Shown piece after piece: positions 25,880-35,433 of a DNA stretch of 64,000 bases. The position numbers and the translations under genes were made by a program. This stretch comes from Paenibacillus stellifer (GTDB lineage Bacteria; Bacillota; Bacilli; Paenibacillales; Paenibacillaceae): NCBI RefSeq assembly GCF_000758685.1, contig NZ_CP009286.1, positions 1,766,501 through 1,830,500 of the forward strand, written 5' to 3'. Numbering within the stretch: position 1 is the stretch's first letter; the number at the start of each line of letters is the position of its first letter. Below the pieces are notes generated by a model. That model was not told the DNA's origin. It saw only the letters and a list, made by a program, of their open reading frames with translations, and searched no databases.

Positions 25880-28800
25880 ATGGGAGATTTGCGTTGGAAC
25901 AAGCGAGTGGCTTCCGTATTGGCAGGAGCTGTGTTCACGGCCCAAATACTGGGGGGAGCTGCGCTAGGTTCACTTTGGGGAACGGAGAAGGCGGATGCCG
26001 CCGGTGCTGAGGCCTCTTCACTGCCTAAAATTGACCTTAGGTTAATGAGCACAACGGACGTGCATACGAACGTTTATGGCTGGGATTATTTCAAGGATGC
26101 TCCGTCTGCAACGGTCGGACTTTCCCGGACTTACACATTGGTTAAGGCAGCCCGGGCAGAGGAACCCAATAACCTGCTGCTTGATAACGGAGACTTGATT
26201 CAAGGTACGCCGCTGGGTACATATGAAGCCAAGATCAATCCGCTCACGGCTCCTGAGAACGCCGGAAAGGCTCACCCGATGATTGCTGCCCTCAATACGA
26301 TGGGCTATGATGCGGCAACTTTCGGAAATCATGAATTCAATTACGGGCTGGATTTCCTGGAACGCACGATCAACGGAGACGGAACGCCGGGCACCGAGGC
26401 GACTTTCCCGTATATCAACGCCAATATTTATATTGATGATCATGATGGCAATCCGGATAACGACGTTAATAAGTATCTGCCTTATAAAATTATTACGAAG
26501 AGCGTTACGGACAGCACTGGCAATACGGTATCAATCAAGGTTGGTCTGCTTGGTCTCGTAACTCCGCAGATCATGGATTGGGACAAAGCAAATCTGGAAG
26601 GCAAAGTCATCACCAAAGATATTGCGGCAACGGCTGCAAAGTTCGTACCGGAAATGAAGGCACAGGGAGCCGATGTTATTGTCGCCATGGCTCACTCGGG
26701 CTTTGACTCCGCGGCGTCTATCGGAGACGGCTCCGAGAATGACATTAACGCGCTGAGCCAGGTTCCTGGCATCGACGCCATCACGTTCTCGCATACGCAC
26801 AAAGCGTTCCCGACGAACGGCGACAACACGGCGCTGGATTCCTCCTTCAAGGACCCATCCACTAAGCAGCCTTATTCTTATATCGATAATGTGAACGGCC
26901 ATATCCACGATGTTCCGGCTGTACAGGCCGGCTTCGGCGGCGGTTATCTCGGCCTGATCGACCTTGTGATCACTCAGGACGGAAATGGCAAATGGACAGT
27001 GGACAAGGCCGCTTCCAAAGCATCGACCCGCTCGGCCAAGGATGTTACTGAAGATCCGGCTGTTCTGAATGCGGTTGGCGGCGATCATGATGCTACTCGC
27101 CAGTATACCGGAACGCCGCTTGGCAACACGCTGGCGCCGATGAACAGCTATTTCGCGCTCGTTCAGGATGATCCGACTGTCCAGATCGTAACGTATGCGC
27201 AGAAGCGTTATGTCGAGAATCTGATCAACACTGACGGGAACCTGTCCCAGTACAAAGGTCTGCCGATTCTCAGCGTAGGCGCTCCGTTCAAAGCGGGACG
27301 CAACGGCCCCGACGAGTATACGAGTATTGAAGCCGGCCCGCTGACGATCCGCAGCGCGAGCGATCTGTATCTGTATGACAATACGCTCAAGGCAATCGTA
27401 GTCAAAGGTTCGGTCGTCAAAGAATGGCTGGAAATGAGCGCGGGTGCTTTCAACCAAATCAAGACCCGCATTTCTACACCGCAGCCTTTGCTCAATTCCA
27501 AGTTCGCTGTCTACAACTTTGACGTTATCGACGGCATTCAGTACAAAATCGACGTGACCAAGAATGCGAAATACAAACCGGATGGTACGATCAACGATCC
27601 AACCTCCAGCCGGGTGGTCGACGTAACCTATAATAATGAACCGCTCAATCTGAATCAGGACTTCGTCGTTGTAACGAACAACTACCGCGCAAGCGGCGGC
27701 GGCAACTTCCCGGGTGTCAAGGGATCGAAGATGATCATCGACTCCCAGATGGAAAACCGCCAGGTTCTGATGGATTACATCACCGAGGCTGGAACAATTG
27801 ACCCGACTGCGGACGGCAACTGGTCTCTCGCTCCGATCAAGGGCAATGTGAATATTACCTTCACGTCTTCGCCTCTTGCGGCTGCGAAGCTTCCAACGAA
27901 CATGTCCTCAACCGGACAGAAGGACGAGAGAGGATTTAGCATTTATAATCTGAATTTGAAAGAAACCGTACCTGCACCGACTCAGGATGTAGAGGTTCAT
28001 CTGATCGGTATCAACGACTTCCACGGCCAGCTGGACACGACGTCTGCTGTCAGCGGCAAGCCGGTAGGCACAGCCGCCATCCTGGCGACATATCTCAAGC
28101 AGACTCAAGCGAAGTATGCGAACTCGCTGCTGTTCCACAACGGCGACTCGGTAGGCGCATCTGCTCCGGTATCTTCCTTAGAGCGCGACGAGCCGACGAT
28201 CAAGTGGATGAACATGATGGGCTTTGATGTCGGTTCCCTCGGCAACCATGAGTTTGACCAAGGCGTGGATGCATTGAAGTCCCAACTGTACGGCGGTAAA
28301 GATCCGAAGAATGAGAGCATCGTTCACGCCGGTACAGACTTCGACTACGTGAATGCCAACACGATTGACAATACGACAGGCAAACCGATCATCAATCCTT
28401 ATGTTATTAAAGAAATCGCAGGCGTCAAAATCGGATTTATCGGTCTGGTTACCAAAGCAACGCCAAGCAAGGTTTCTCCTGCAGGCACAGCTGGCGTACA
28501 CTTCTTGTCCGCCGAAGAAGAAGCACAGGCTGTTGAGAAATACGCAGCCGAGCTGCAGAGCAAGGGTGTAGAGACAATCATCGTTCTGGCCCATGATCCG
28601 GCAACGACCAAGGATGGCGTGACGACCGGCGAAGCCGCCGATCTGGCCAACGCGCTTCCGGCGAACTCTCCGGTAGACGTTATCGTGGCCGGCGACAACC
28701 ATGCTCTTGCCAACGGCACCGTGAACGGCAAGCTGATTGTCCAGGCATACTCCTACGGAACGGCGTTTGAAGACATCAAGCTGGTCATCGACCACACGAC

Positions 28801-30211
28801 GGGCGATGTGAAAGATAAGTCTGCTACCGTTACAACGACATTCCAGCAGGGAGTAACCCCTGATGCCGCAACCGTATCGCTGGTTAACGAATACCTGAAC
28901 AAGCATCCGGAGCTGACTCGCCCGGTTGGCACGACGGACGGAAGCATTACCCGTACGGATGCATACAACAATGAATCGGCGCTGGGCAACCTGATCGCCG
29001 ATGCAATGCGCGCCGCCAACTTTGGCGACGGCAAAGGACCGGCAGACTTCGCCTTCATGAATCCGGGCGGCATCCGCGCCGATCTTCCGAACGGCAATGT
29101 CTCCTTCGGCGACCTGGCCAAGATCCAGCCATTCGGCAATACGCTGGTGAAGCTGACGCTGACCGGAGCACAGATCAAGACACTGCTGAAACAGCAATGG
29201 GGTGTGAAGGCGGACGGTACGGCTGACACCAAAACACTGCAAATTTCGGGCCTGAAATACACGGCCAATATGTATCTGCCGGTTGAGAGCCGGATTGCAT
29301 CACTGACTAAAACCGATGGAACGCCAATCCAGGATACTCAGAAGTATACGGCAGTCGTTAACAACTTCATGGCGGCGGGCGGAGATAACTACAAGGTGCT
29401 GACAGAAGCATCTGAATCTCTGGCTGGTCCGATCGACCTGGATGTATTCTACGATTACATCGTCAAGACGTTCAATGGCGGCCGAATCACCGCTGCCGTT
29501 GAAGGACGCATCACCAACGTAACGACTCCAGGCTCCGGATCTGGTTCGGGTTCGACACCGACACCGACATCCACACCGAAGCCAAGCGCGTCACCGACGC
29601 CAAGCCCATCCGCGACGCCGGCGCCAAGCGCAACTCCGGCTCCGACAGCCTCTTCGGCTCCTAAATTCTCGGACCTGGGCAAGGTAGCATGGGCCCAAGA
29701 AGCGATTCAGTCGCTGACGGACAAAGGCATTATCAAAGGTATGGGCAACGGCACTTTCGCTCCGCAGAAGACTGTAACCCGTGCGGAATTTGTTACGATG
29801 CTCGTTCGGGCACTGAATCTGCCTGATGCAGCAGCCAGCAATCAATTTACCGATGTCAAGAACAATGCCTGGTATACTGACGCGATAGCCAAAGCATATG
29901 CGGCGGGCATCGTATCGGGTTCCGGCGCCGGTAAATTTGAACCGGGACGTGAGGTAACCCGTGAAGAAATGGCAATCATGATCTACAATGCGCTTAAAGC
30001 GCAGTTGCAGCCGATCGACCAGAACTCCGTTCTGAAGTCGTTCACTGACAGCTCCAAGATCGCATCCTATGCGAAGCTCCCTGTCGCACAGCTGACCCAG
30101 CTGGGCATCATCAAGGGCGTGGATGCATCGAGTTTCGCGCCGAAGGATCTCGCTAGCCGTGCCCAGGCTGCGGTAATTATCTATCGCATGCTTGGTCTCC
30201 AAGCCTCCTAA
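25880..30211 (+). CDS. S-layer-anchored YfkN-like nucleotide phosphoesterase (two metallophosphoesterase halves)
   Basis: The 1443-residue protein is assigned to ATG 25880 after GAGGAGGATC (spacing 12). An upstream in-frame ATG at 25823 lacks a binding site. A signal peptide (about 1-40) ends near KADA. The first half (about 50-650) is CpdB-like with DVHTN (Asp60, His62), DNGDLIQGT and GNHEF (Asn150). The second (about 705-1210) is UshA-like with NDFHGQ (Asp713, His715), NGDSVGAS, GNHEF (Asn789) and a 5'-nucleotidase C-terminal domain. This matches B. subtilis YfkN, which hydrolyses 2',3'-cyclic nucleotides and nucleotides. A Pro/Thr/Ser linker (about 1218-1261) and three SLH repeats (to the end, e.g. 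TVTRAEFVTML) follow. It probably salvages phosphate and nucleosides at the cell surface. Confidence 0.93.
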   Translation: MGDLRWNKRVASVLAGAVFTAQILGGAALGSLWGTEKADAAGAEASSLPKIDLRLMSTTDVHTNVYGWDYFKDAPSATVGLSRTYTLVKAARAEEPNNLLLDNGDLIQGTPLGTYEAKINPLTAPENAGKAHPMIAALNTMGYDAATFGNHEFNYGLDFLERTINGDGTPGTEATFPYINANIYIDDHDGNPDNDVNKYLPYKIITKSVTDSTGNTVSIKVGLLGLVTPQIMDWDKANLEGKVITKDIAATAAKFVPEMKAQGADVIVAMAHSGFDSAASIGDGSENDINALSQVPGIDAITFSHTHKAFPTNGDNTALDSSFKDPSTKQPYSYIDNVNGHIHDVPAVQAGFGGGYLGLIDLVITQDGNGKWTVDKAASKASTRSAKDVTEDPAVLNAVGGDHDATRQYTGTPLGNTLAPMNSYFALVQDDPTVQIVTYAQKRYVENLINTDGNLSQYKGLPILSVGAPFKAGRNGPDEYTSIEAGPLTIRSASDLYLYDNTLKAIVVKGSVVKEWLEMSAGAFNQIKTRISTPQPLLNSKFAVYNFDVIDGIQYKIDVTKNAKYKPDGTINDPTSSRVVDVTYNNEPLNLNQDFVVVTNNYRASGGGNFPGVKGSKMIIDSQMENRQVLMDYITEAGTIDPTADGNWSLAPIKGNVNITFTSSPLAAAKLPTNMSSTGQKDERGFSIYNLNLKETVPAPTQDVEVHLIGINDFHGQLDTTSAVSGKPVGTAAILATYLKQTQAKYANSLLFHNGDSVGASAPVSSLERDEPTIKWMNMMGFDVGSLGNHEFDQGVDALKSQLYGGKDPKNESIVHAGTDFDYVNANTIDNTTGKPIINPYVIKEIAGVKIGFIGLVTKATPSKVSPAGTAGVHFLSAEEEAQAVEKYAAELQSKGVETIIVLAHDPATTKDGVTTGEAADLANALPANSPVDVIVAGDNHALANGTVNGKLIVQAYSYGTAFEDIKLVIDHTTGDVKDKSATVTTTFQQGVTPDAATVSLVNEYLNKHPELTRPVGTTDGSITRTDAYNNESALGNLIADAMRAANFGDGKGPADFAFMNPGGIRADLPNGNVSFGDLAKIQPFGNTLVKLTLTGAQIKTLLKQQWGVKADGTADTKTLQISGLKYTANMYLPVESRIASLTKTDGTPIQDTQKYTAVVNNFMAAGGDNYKVLTEASESLAGPIDLDVFYDYIVKTFNGGRITAAVEGRITNVTTPGSGSGSGSTPTPTSTPKPSASPTPSPSATPAPSATPAPTASSAPKFSDLGKVAWAQEAIQSLTDKGIIKGMGNGTFAPQKTVTRAEFVTMLVRALNLPDAAASNQFTDVKNNAWYTDAIAKAYAAGIVSGSGAGKFEPGREVTREEMAIMIYNALKAQLQPIDQNSVLKSFTDSSKIASYAKLPVAQLTQLGIIKGVDASSFAPKDLASRAQAAVIIYRMLGLQAS

Positions 30212-30230
30212 GCCGTAATGCTGTAACCGT

Positions 30231-30287
30231 AAGCGAGGCTGTCCCAAATGCCATGATATGGCTGCTTGGGGCAGTCTCGCTTTTTTA
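30231..30287 (+). terminator. Terminator after the nucleotidase gene
   Basis: A 17-bp stem (AAGCGAGGCTG... with ...CAGTCTCGCTT, two wobbles) is followed by TTTTTT. Confidence 0.9.
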
Positions 30288-30460
30288 TACTAGGATCAGC
30301 GTAATCGCTTAGATGGACGCATGGCTGTCACAAGTCGAAGTGAAATCTGCTGTAGGGACTCCCTCGATTTTGGTCTAGGACAAGCGCTGCAGTGCGGAAG
30401 CCTTTTTATATGGCAGGAATCAAATCCCTTTTACCGAAATTAATGAAGAGGAGGGATTAA

Positions 30461-30592
30461 ATGAGATGTTTCATTAACCGGATGAAGAGAGGGCGGCCCA
30501 GAAAAATCCTCGGAGCGATATTCCTCCTGTTCTGGTTCATTTCTTTAATAAGTGCAAAGATATACGTGGATTATATAGAGGGGGGCCGCTGA
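30461..30592 (+). CDS. 43-residue basic membrane peptide
   Basis: ATG 30461 is six bases after GAGGAGGGA, and the frame reads MRCFINRMKRGRPRKILGAI, a hydrophobic segment FLLFWFISLIS and a short tail DYIEGGR. The N terminus has eight basic residues and one helix could span the membrane, with the positive end inside. The stop codon lies in the stem of a strong terminator, which supports a real transcript. No family is recognised and function is unknown. Confidence 0.6.
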   Translation: MRCFINRMKRGRPRKILGAIFLLFWFISLISAKIYVDYIEGGR

Positions 30593-30610
30593 TGATTCAG
30601 CGGCTTTTTT
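30585..30610 (+). terminator. Terminator overlapping the stop of the 43-residue gene
   Basis: GCCGCTGA and TCAGCGGC form a perfect 8-bp stem with a TGAT loop, followed by TTTTTT. Confidence 0.85.
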
Positions 30611-30658
30611 GTTTTGGGGCAGTTTGGCACTGATTTCATTCCGGAGAATTCGGGAATC

Positions 30659-31210
30659 CTAAATCATGTTAAAGTCTTCCTGACGCTCCCTGAAGACGGC
30701 GATCAGAATGACGGCGGTTTCGCCCCCGATGTTCTGTACCCTATGAGGTGTACAAGCATTCCAACTGAAGGAGTCTCCTTCGTTCAGCTCGGCGATGTCT
30801 TCGCCTTGCTCGGCCACGACCGTACCCGACAGAACAAGATGCGTCTCCTGTCCTTCATGAGCATGGGGAACTTCTCCGGTTGAGGAACCCGGCGGAATCT
30901 CCACAAGCATCATTCGCATGTTCTGGGTCTGACCCAGGTGGGAGACTTTAAGGCGATCGGGTCCACTCGTCGTCTGCTGGCGTTCTCCAGCCCGGACAAT
31001 CTGCATCCGCTCTTCCTTGCGGAGCAGGAGGTAGGGCAATGGCACCTTCAACGCCTGGGCGATGCTCTCCAGCGTGCTGATGGACGGGGAGGTCTTGTTG
31101 GTTTCGACCTGGCTCATGAAGCCCTGCGACAGGCCGGTCTGCTCGCAGATCTGGGCAATGGTAATATTTTTTCGCTTGCGGATGGATCGTATGGTTGAAC
31201 CGATATCCAT
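30659..31210 (-). CDS. XRE family regulator with C-terminal cupin domain
   Basis: The 183-residue protein is assigned to ATG 31210, which follows GAGGTGA by six bases; the frame starts six codons earlier without a binding site. Residues 1-60 are an XRE helix-turn-helix (ITIAQICEQTGLSQGFMSQVE). A cupin barrel fills about 95-175 (EVPHAHEGQETHLVLSGTVV, then EGDSFSWNACTPHRVQNIG), with His residues able to bind a metal or ligand. Proteins of this build usually repress a neighbouring catabolic or detoxification gene. It is divergent from the DoxX/esterase/dioxygenase operon, its likely target. Confidence 0.9.
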   Translation of the reverse strand: MDIGSTIRSIRKRKNITIAQICEQTGLSQGFMSQVETNKTSPSISTLESIAQALKVPLPYLLLRKEERMQIVRAGERQQTTSGPDRLKVSHLGQTQNMRMMLVEIPPGSSTGEVPHAHEGQETHLVLSGTVVAEQGEDIAELNEGDSFSWNACTPHRVQNIGGETAVILIAVFRERQEDFNMI

Positions 31211-31273
31211 GGGGCTCACCTCGGACATAATATTAGCAATAGTAATTTTATATTCATAATAACAAATTTATTA

Positions 31274-31302
31274 TTGACAAACCAGTCTATGTTCATTAAA
31301 TT
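31274..31302 (+). promoter_or_regulatory. Predicted promoter of the DoxX-esterase-dioxygenase operon
   Basis: A perfect TTGACA is followed after 17 bases by TAAATT. Inversely repeated AATATTAG/CTAATATT segments flank it (near 31229 and 31330), possibly operator sites for the divergent regulator. Confidence 0.5.
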
Positions 31303-31356
31303 TGTAATATAAAAATTAATTTCACATTACTAATATTTTGGGAGGGGACTTAGAAA

Positions 31357-31758
31357 GTGAAGCCTACTGTAACGATTATCATGCGTGTAGCTTTGGGGGT
31401 ACTATTCCTGTCGCACGGCATTAACAAGCTTCAGATGGGACTCGACAACGTATCGGGATGGTTCTCGGGGTTAGGGCTTCCCGGCTTCATGGCTTATGTA
31501 ATAACGGGCATCGAGCTCATCGGTGGAGTCCTGCTTATTGTTGGATTGTTCACCCGTTATGTGTCGATATTGTTTATCGCCGTGCTGATCGGCGCCGTAG
31601 TCACAGCCAAGCTTCCTGCCGGCCTTCTCGGCAACGGACAATCTGCCGGGTATGAGCTCGATATCGCCTTTATTCTGATCGCCCTGTATCTTGCTGTGGC
31701 CGGACAGACGGGATTGTCGCTGGACCGTGCGCTTTTTCATAGAGGAGGCCGAAGCTGA
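31357..31758 (+). CDS. DoxX family membrane protein
   Basis: The 133-residue protein starts at GTG behind GGGAGGGG. Four membrane helices and the phrases MRVALGVLFLSHGINKL and GLPGFMAYVITGIELIGGVLLIVGLFTR are typical of DoxX/MhqP proteins. In B. subtilis, MhqP-type DoxX proteins are induced by quinones together with dioxygenases and an esterase. Here the next two genes are an esterase and an extradiol dioxygenase, so a role in resistance to aromatic or quinone compounds is likely. The stop overlaps the next start (TGATG). Confidence 0.88.
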   Translation: MKPTVTIIMRVALGVLFLSHGINKLQMGLDNVSGWFSGLGLPGFMAYVITGIELIGGVLLIVGLFTRYVSILFIAVLIGAVVTAKLPAGLLGNGQSAGYELDIAFILIALYLAVAGQTGLSLDRALFHRGGRS

Positions 31759-32420
31759 TGAAGGAATATCCTTATACTGTTGTTCTGCCCGACAATTACG
31801 ACGAGGATTCGCGTTATCCGGCGGTGTTCGCGCTTCACGGAAAAGGCTCGAATGAGCATGATCTGCTTGAACTGCTGAAGCCGCTTGGCGCTAAATTCAT
31901 TCTGATCAGCATCCGAGGTGACCGGGAGATGGGACCTGGCTACCAATATTACGAGCTAAAGAGTCTGGGAAATCCGGTCCGTGAGCAGTTTGACGAAGCT
32001 GCAGCCGGACTGGAGGCTTGTATTGAACAGGCTTCGACGCAATATGCGGTCGATCCGGCAAGACGTTATGTCGTCGGATTCAGCCAGGGCGCGATTCTGG
32101 CATCTTCACTCGCGCTGGTGATGGGGGATCGGCTAAAAGGCATTGCAGCGCTGAACGGTTATGTACCCGATTTTGTCAAGAACGAGTATCCGGTCCGCAG
32201 TGTGGAGAAGCTGTCCATCTTCATCTCGCATGGCGAGTTTGATCCCGTCTTTCCGGTGAAGATTGGCTATGAGACCGCGGATTTCTTCAAGTCGAGGAAT
32301 GATCATGTGATTTTCCATACCTATCCTTCCGGGCATACCGTCACCGGTGACAATCGAAGCGATGTGCTGCGGTTCCTGGAACAGGACGCTTTTCCCGATT
32401 ACAATACTATTTCTCAATAA
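31758..32420 (+). CDS. Alpha/beta-hydrolase, carboxylesterase/phospholipase type (MhqD-like)
   Basis: The 220-residue enzyme starts at ATG 31758, sharing bases with the DoxX stop, with AGAGGAGG upstream. The nucleophile elbow GFSQG places the catalytic Ser at residue 109, with the acid in HGEFDPVFPV and the His in PSGHTVT. The oxyanion region is ALHGKGSNEHDLL. This is the pattern of the small YodD/MhqD carboxylesterase family, linked in B. subtilis to resistance to methylhydroquinone. No signal peptide. The substrate is not known. Confidence 0.88.
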   Translation: MKEYPYTVVLPDNYDEDSRYPAVFALHGKGSNEHDLLELLKPLGAKFILISIRGDREMGPGYQYYELKSLGNPVREQFDEAAAGLEACIEQASTQYAVDPARRYVVGFSQGAILASSLALVMGDRLKGIAALNGYVPDFVKNEYPVRSVEKLSIFISHGEFDPVFPVKIGYETADFFKSRNDHVIFHTYPSGHTVTGDNRSDVLRFLEQDAFPDYNTISQ

Positions 32421-32433
32421 GGAGTGAACCGTT

Positions 32434-33213
32434 ATGATGCCATCTTTTTTCTTCGCCCATGGGGCTCCGTCGCTGGTAATAGAAGATCATGAATACACCG
32501 GATTTTTGAAAAAGTTTGCGTCCACGCTGCCGCGTAAGCCGAAGGCGATCGTCATTTTTTCCGCTCACTGGGAGGACCGGGTTCAGCAGGTGAGCCAGGT
32601 GAGCGAGCATGGAACGATTTATGATTTCTACGGCTTCCCGGACGAGATGTACCAAATGAAGTATCCGGCTCCGGGGGATGCTTCGCTGAGCGCTCAGGTG
32701 CTGTCTCTGCTGAACGGCGCGGGCATTCCAAGCGTTCCCGACACGTCCCGTGGACTGGATCACGGCTCCTGGGCGGTGCTTAAGCTGATTTATCCGGATG
32801 CGGATATTCCGGTCGTCGCCCTGTCTGTCAACCGGTACCTGAGCAATGAAGAGCAGTACGAGATCGGCAAGGCGCTGGGCGAGCTTCGCGAGCAGGACGT
32901 TCTCATTATCGGCAGCGGCGGCATCGTCCACAATCTCCGCCAGATTTCATGGGGCGCCGGACCGGAGTCCATCGATTCATGGGCAATGGAATTTGATACG
33001 TGGATTCAGTCGCGGCTGGAGGATTGGAATCTGGAGGAGCTGCTGCAGTATCGGGAGCTCGCTCCGAATGCCGAGCGCGCCGTTCCAACCAGCGAGCATT
33101 TCATTCCGCTGCTGCTGGCAATGGGCAGCGGTGATTCTGTCCGCAGCGCCGAGCTGCTGCACCGCAGTTATCAGTGGGGAAGCCTCAGCCTGACGGCTTG
33201 GAAATTCAACTGA
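32434..33213 (+). CDS. LigB-type extradiol dioxygenase (DODA family)
   Basis: The 259-residue enzyme starts at ATG after AAGGAGTGA. The conserved metal and active-site histidines are visible in FFAHGAPSL, FSAHWED, GLDHGSWAV, GGIVHNL and SEHFIPLL, as in YgiD/4,5-DOPA dioxygenases of the class III extradiol family. These open catechol rings beside the two hydroxyls using a divalent metal. It closes a three-gene operon with the DoxX protein and esterase. The natural substrate is probably a catechol or hydroquinone, but this is inference. Its end overlaps by eight bases the end of the convergent TerD/vWA pseudogene. Confidence 0.9.
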   Translation: MMPSFFFAHGAPSLVIEDHEYTGFLKKFASTLPRKPKAIVIFSAHWEDRVQQVSQVSEHGTIYDFYGFPDEMYQMKYPAPGDASLSAQVLSLLNGAGIPSVPDTSRGLDHGSWAVLKLIYPDADIPVVALSVNRYLSNEEQYEIGKALGELREQDVLIIGSGGIVHNLRQISWGAGPESIDSWAMEFDTWIQSRLEDWNLEELLQYRELAPNAERAVPTSEHFIPLLLAMGSGDSVRSAELLHRSYQWGSLSLTAWKFN

Positions 33214-34250
33214 GGGAGAGCAGAGCCAGCTTGCGGATCTCCCGGCTTTTGCGCTCGATATCATTCAACTGAATGAAGCTGGCATTGTCAACGAGTCTTC
33301 CTTCCAGCGTATCCAACTGCTTCAGCACCTTGAAATCAGACTTGCCGATACCAACAAACTGCCAGAAGATCGGTTCTCCGGAAGCAGCGTGGATAATCTT
33401 CTTGGTCTTGGGCAGGACACCGCCGTCGTTGATAAAGATTAGGAACACCGGGGTCTCGTCATGTTCTTCCTTGGTGTATTTGCGAATGACGTCTTCCATA
33501 ACTGGAGGCTCGTTGTTCGCTCCGAACTTGTGAATTTCCCGATTGTTGAGAATATGCGTGAACACATAGCGCCCGAAATCCCGTTCCGTGACGGACGGAA
33601 GGCGGCTGAATTCATTGTCGTACACCCACACATCAAGCGAACCGTTATCATCAAATTTTGCGGCTACCGCCAGTACCCGCTCTACAACCTCTTGAACGGT
33701 CCCATTGTTATACAGCCTCTGCATGGAGCCGCTGATATCCAGCACAATGCCGATTAAAACCGCTGCCTACCGCATGAAGCTTCCATTCGCCGTTGTACTG
33801 GTAGAGCTCGGCTGCGACGACAGCGGTCTCGTCGGACAAGTCCGAGCCGTAATCGAACCGGCCTAGTTCCTCGCCGCTGCCTTCATCCACGATTTGAAGA
33901 TAGGCGTCTTTTACCTGCTTCATCGTATGCCCCTGCTTGTCCCCTTCGTAGATGGTCATCGTCAAAGCGATGCGGGCAATTTCCTGCGGAAGACGGTTAA
34001 GCGAAATGCTGATTTTTTCCCTGCCGTGCGAGTTTAATGGGGTATGTGTTACAGCACCGTTTGAGGACTGCGGGTTACCGTAGAAAGTAAAATCCTCGTC
34101 CCGCTCGCAGCGGTTCCGCTCTGACAGCAAAAAGGCAGCGGCATCAATTCCGATTCCAGTAACCTGGGCCGTCCATCCAAAATTCAGGGCTAGACTGGAT
34201 AGTTTTCGTCCTTTCGTAATGTCCATTTTCTGTCCTTTGATCAGCTGCAC
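33206..34250 (-). pseudogene. TerD domain and TerF-like vWA domain, broken by deletion and frameshift
   Basis: A GTG at 34250 (behind AAGGAAAGGA) starts a TerD domain: VQLIKGQKMDITKGRKL to EWKLHAVGSGF. It is then thrown into another frame and stops at 33708. The neighbouring minus frame continues at once with IGIVLDISGSMQRLY, a MIDAS motif, and then a whole vWA domain of the TerF type to 33206. Intact TerF-like proteins have a TerD domain, a linker and a vWA domain in one chain. Here the end of TerD (usually GG..AL...YG), the linker and the first vWA strand are missing at about 33745-33760. A deletion that is not a multiple of three is the simplest reading. The vWA frame has no good start of its own. 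Confidence 0.75.
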
Positions 34251-34380
34251 GCGATCCTTTCCTTGGTTATGTCGGTTAGTTAAGGAATAGCATGCTTTAC
34301 TTTCTTTGTGAATAGATGGATTGTGTTTGTCCACCGGCTGTCATACACTGAAGCTATATTTGACTGACAAGGGGATACAC

Positions 34381-35419
34381 ATGAATTTTACAGCTATCGA
34401 TTTCGAGACCGCCAATGCGGGCCGAGCCAGCGCTTGCGCACTGGGACTCGTCCAGGTCAACGAAGGACAAATCATTGCTGAGCACAACTGGCTGATCGAT
34501 CCTCAAAGTCCTTTTGACGGCAGAAATATCGCCATTCACGGGATTACCCCTTCCATGGTGCGCGGTCAACCTACATTCGTCGAGCTTTGGCCTACTCTGG
34601 AGCCCTTGCTGCAAGGACAAATTGTGGTTGCCCATAATGCTTCCTTTGACATGAGCGTAATCCGATACTGTCTGGATGAGGCGGGAACAAGCTATCCGTC
34701 CTTTCAATATCTATGCACTTATGAATACCGGAGAGAGGCCGGTGGAAGGCGTTCAGCCAACGATTTCAGTGACTTCAGTGATTTCAGCGAATTCAGCGAC
34801 TCGTCATTCCGGCTTGGAATTAATCAAGGGCCAGCGTACAAAGATAAGCCATGAGCATCAGCATTTCAGACTGCTTGTTGAAATTAACGGAGAGACGAGA
34901 GCCGCCGGCGCGAACTTGGAGGGAGCTGCGCTCCTGCTGAACAAATCCGGCAGCTGCCTGCCAGAGGATGGCTTCATTTACCGTGGCAGTCGAACAAACC
35001 AGGATTATTCGGTCTTGTCGTATAAGCCACAACCGGACAAGTGCCACTTCATAGTCGATTTCGGTCGGCTTCCGGATGAAATTGACCGGATCGTCTTGGC
35101 GTTGATTCCGGCTGATGAAGGGGCCTCGTCTCCAATGGAGCGGAGTGCGAATGCCAGCGTCGCTTTGATTGATGCAGATTCAGGGACATTGCTGGTCCGG
35201 TTCCCATTCCAGGCTGCGTGCGGCAGGGAAAGTGCGGTTATTGCCGGAGAACTGTACAGATACCATTCGGAATGGAAGTTCAACCCGGTAGGAGCCGGGT
35301 ATCCAGGAGGAGTGAAGGCACTGTGCAAAAGCTATGGCATAGAAAATGCTCTTGAGGATGCCGAAACCGCCGCGGCTACTGAAACAGTCGGTTTTTCGGA
35401 AGGGTCGGAGAATAAATAA
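34381..35419 (+). pseudogene. DEDDh exonuclease domain and TerD domain, broken by deletion and frameshift
   Basis: ATG 34381 (after AAGGGGATACAC) opens a DnaQ-like exonuclease: motif I TAIDFETAN, motif II VVAHNASFDMSVI. Reading stops at 34854 before the third motif (HxAxxDA) that completes the active site. A complete TerD domain continues in the next frame: LELIKGQRTKISHEHQHF to EWKFNPVGAGYPGGVKALCKSYGIEN, ending at 35419. Between them lies a (GAYTTCAGY)4 repeat (34762-34797) encoding SDF units. The exonuclease C terminus seems to have been lost with a change of frame. Exonuclease-TerD association fits proposed links between Ter proteins and DNA processing. Both halves may be dead. Confidence 0.72.
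34762..34797 (+). repeat. Four-unit 9-bp tandem repeat
   Basis: GATTTCAGT, GACTTCAGT, GATTTCAGC and GAATTCAGC follow each other in the linker of the exonuclease/TerD gene, encoding DFS/EFS units. They are a likely site of slippage near the frame break. Confidence 0.8.
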
Positions 35420-35433
35420 ATTGATAGAGAGAG

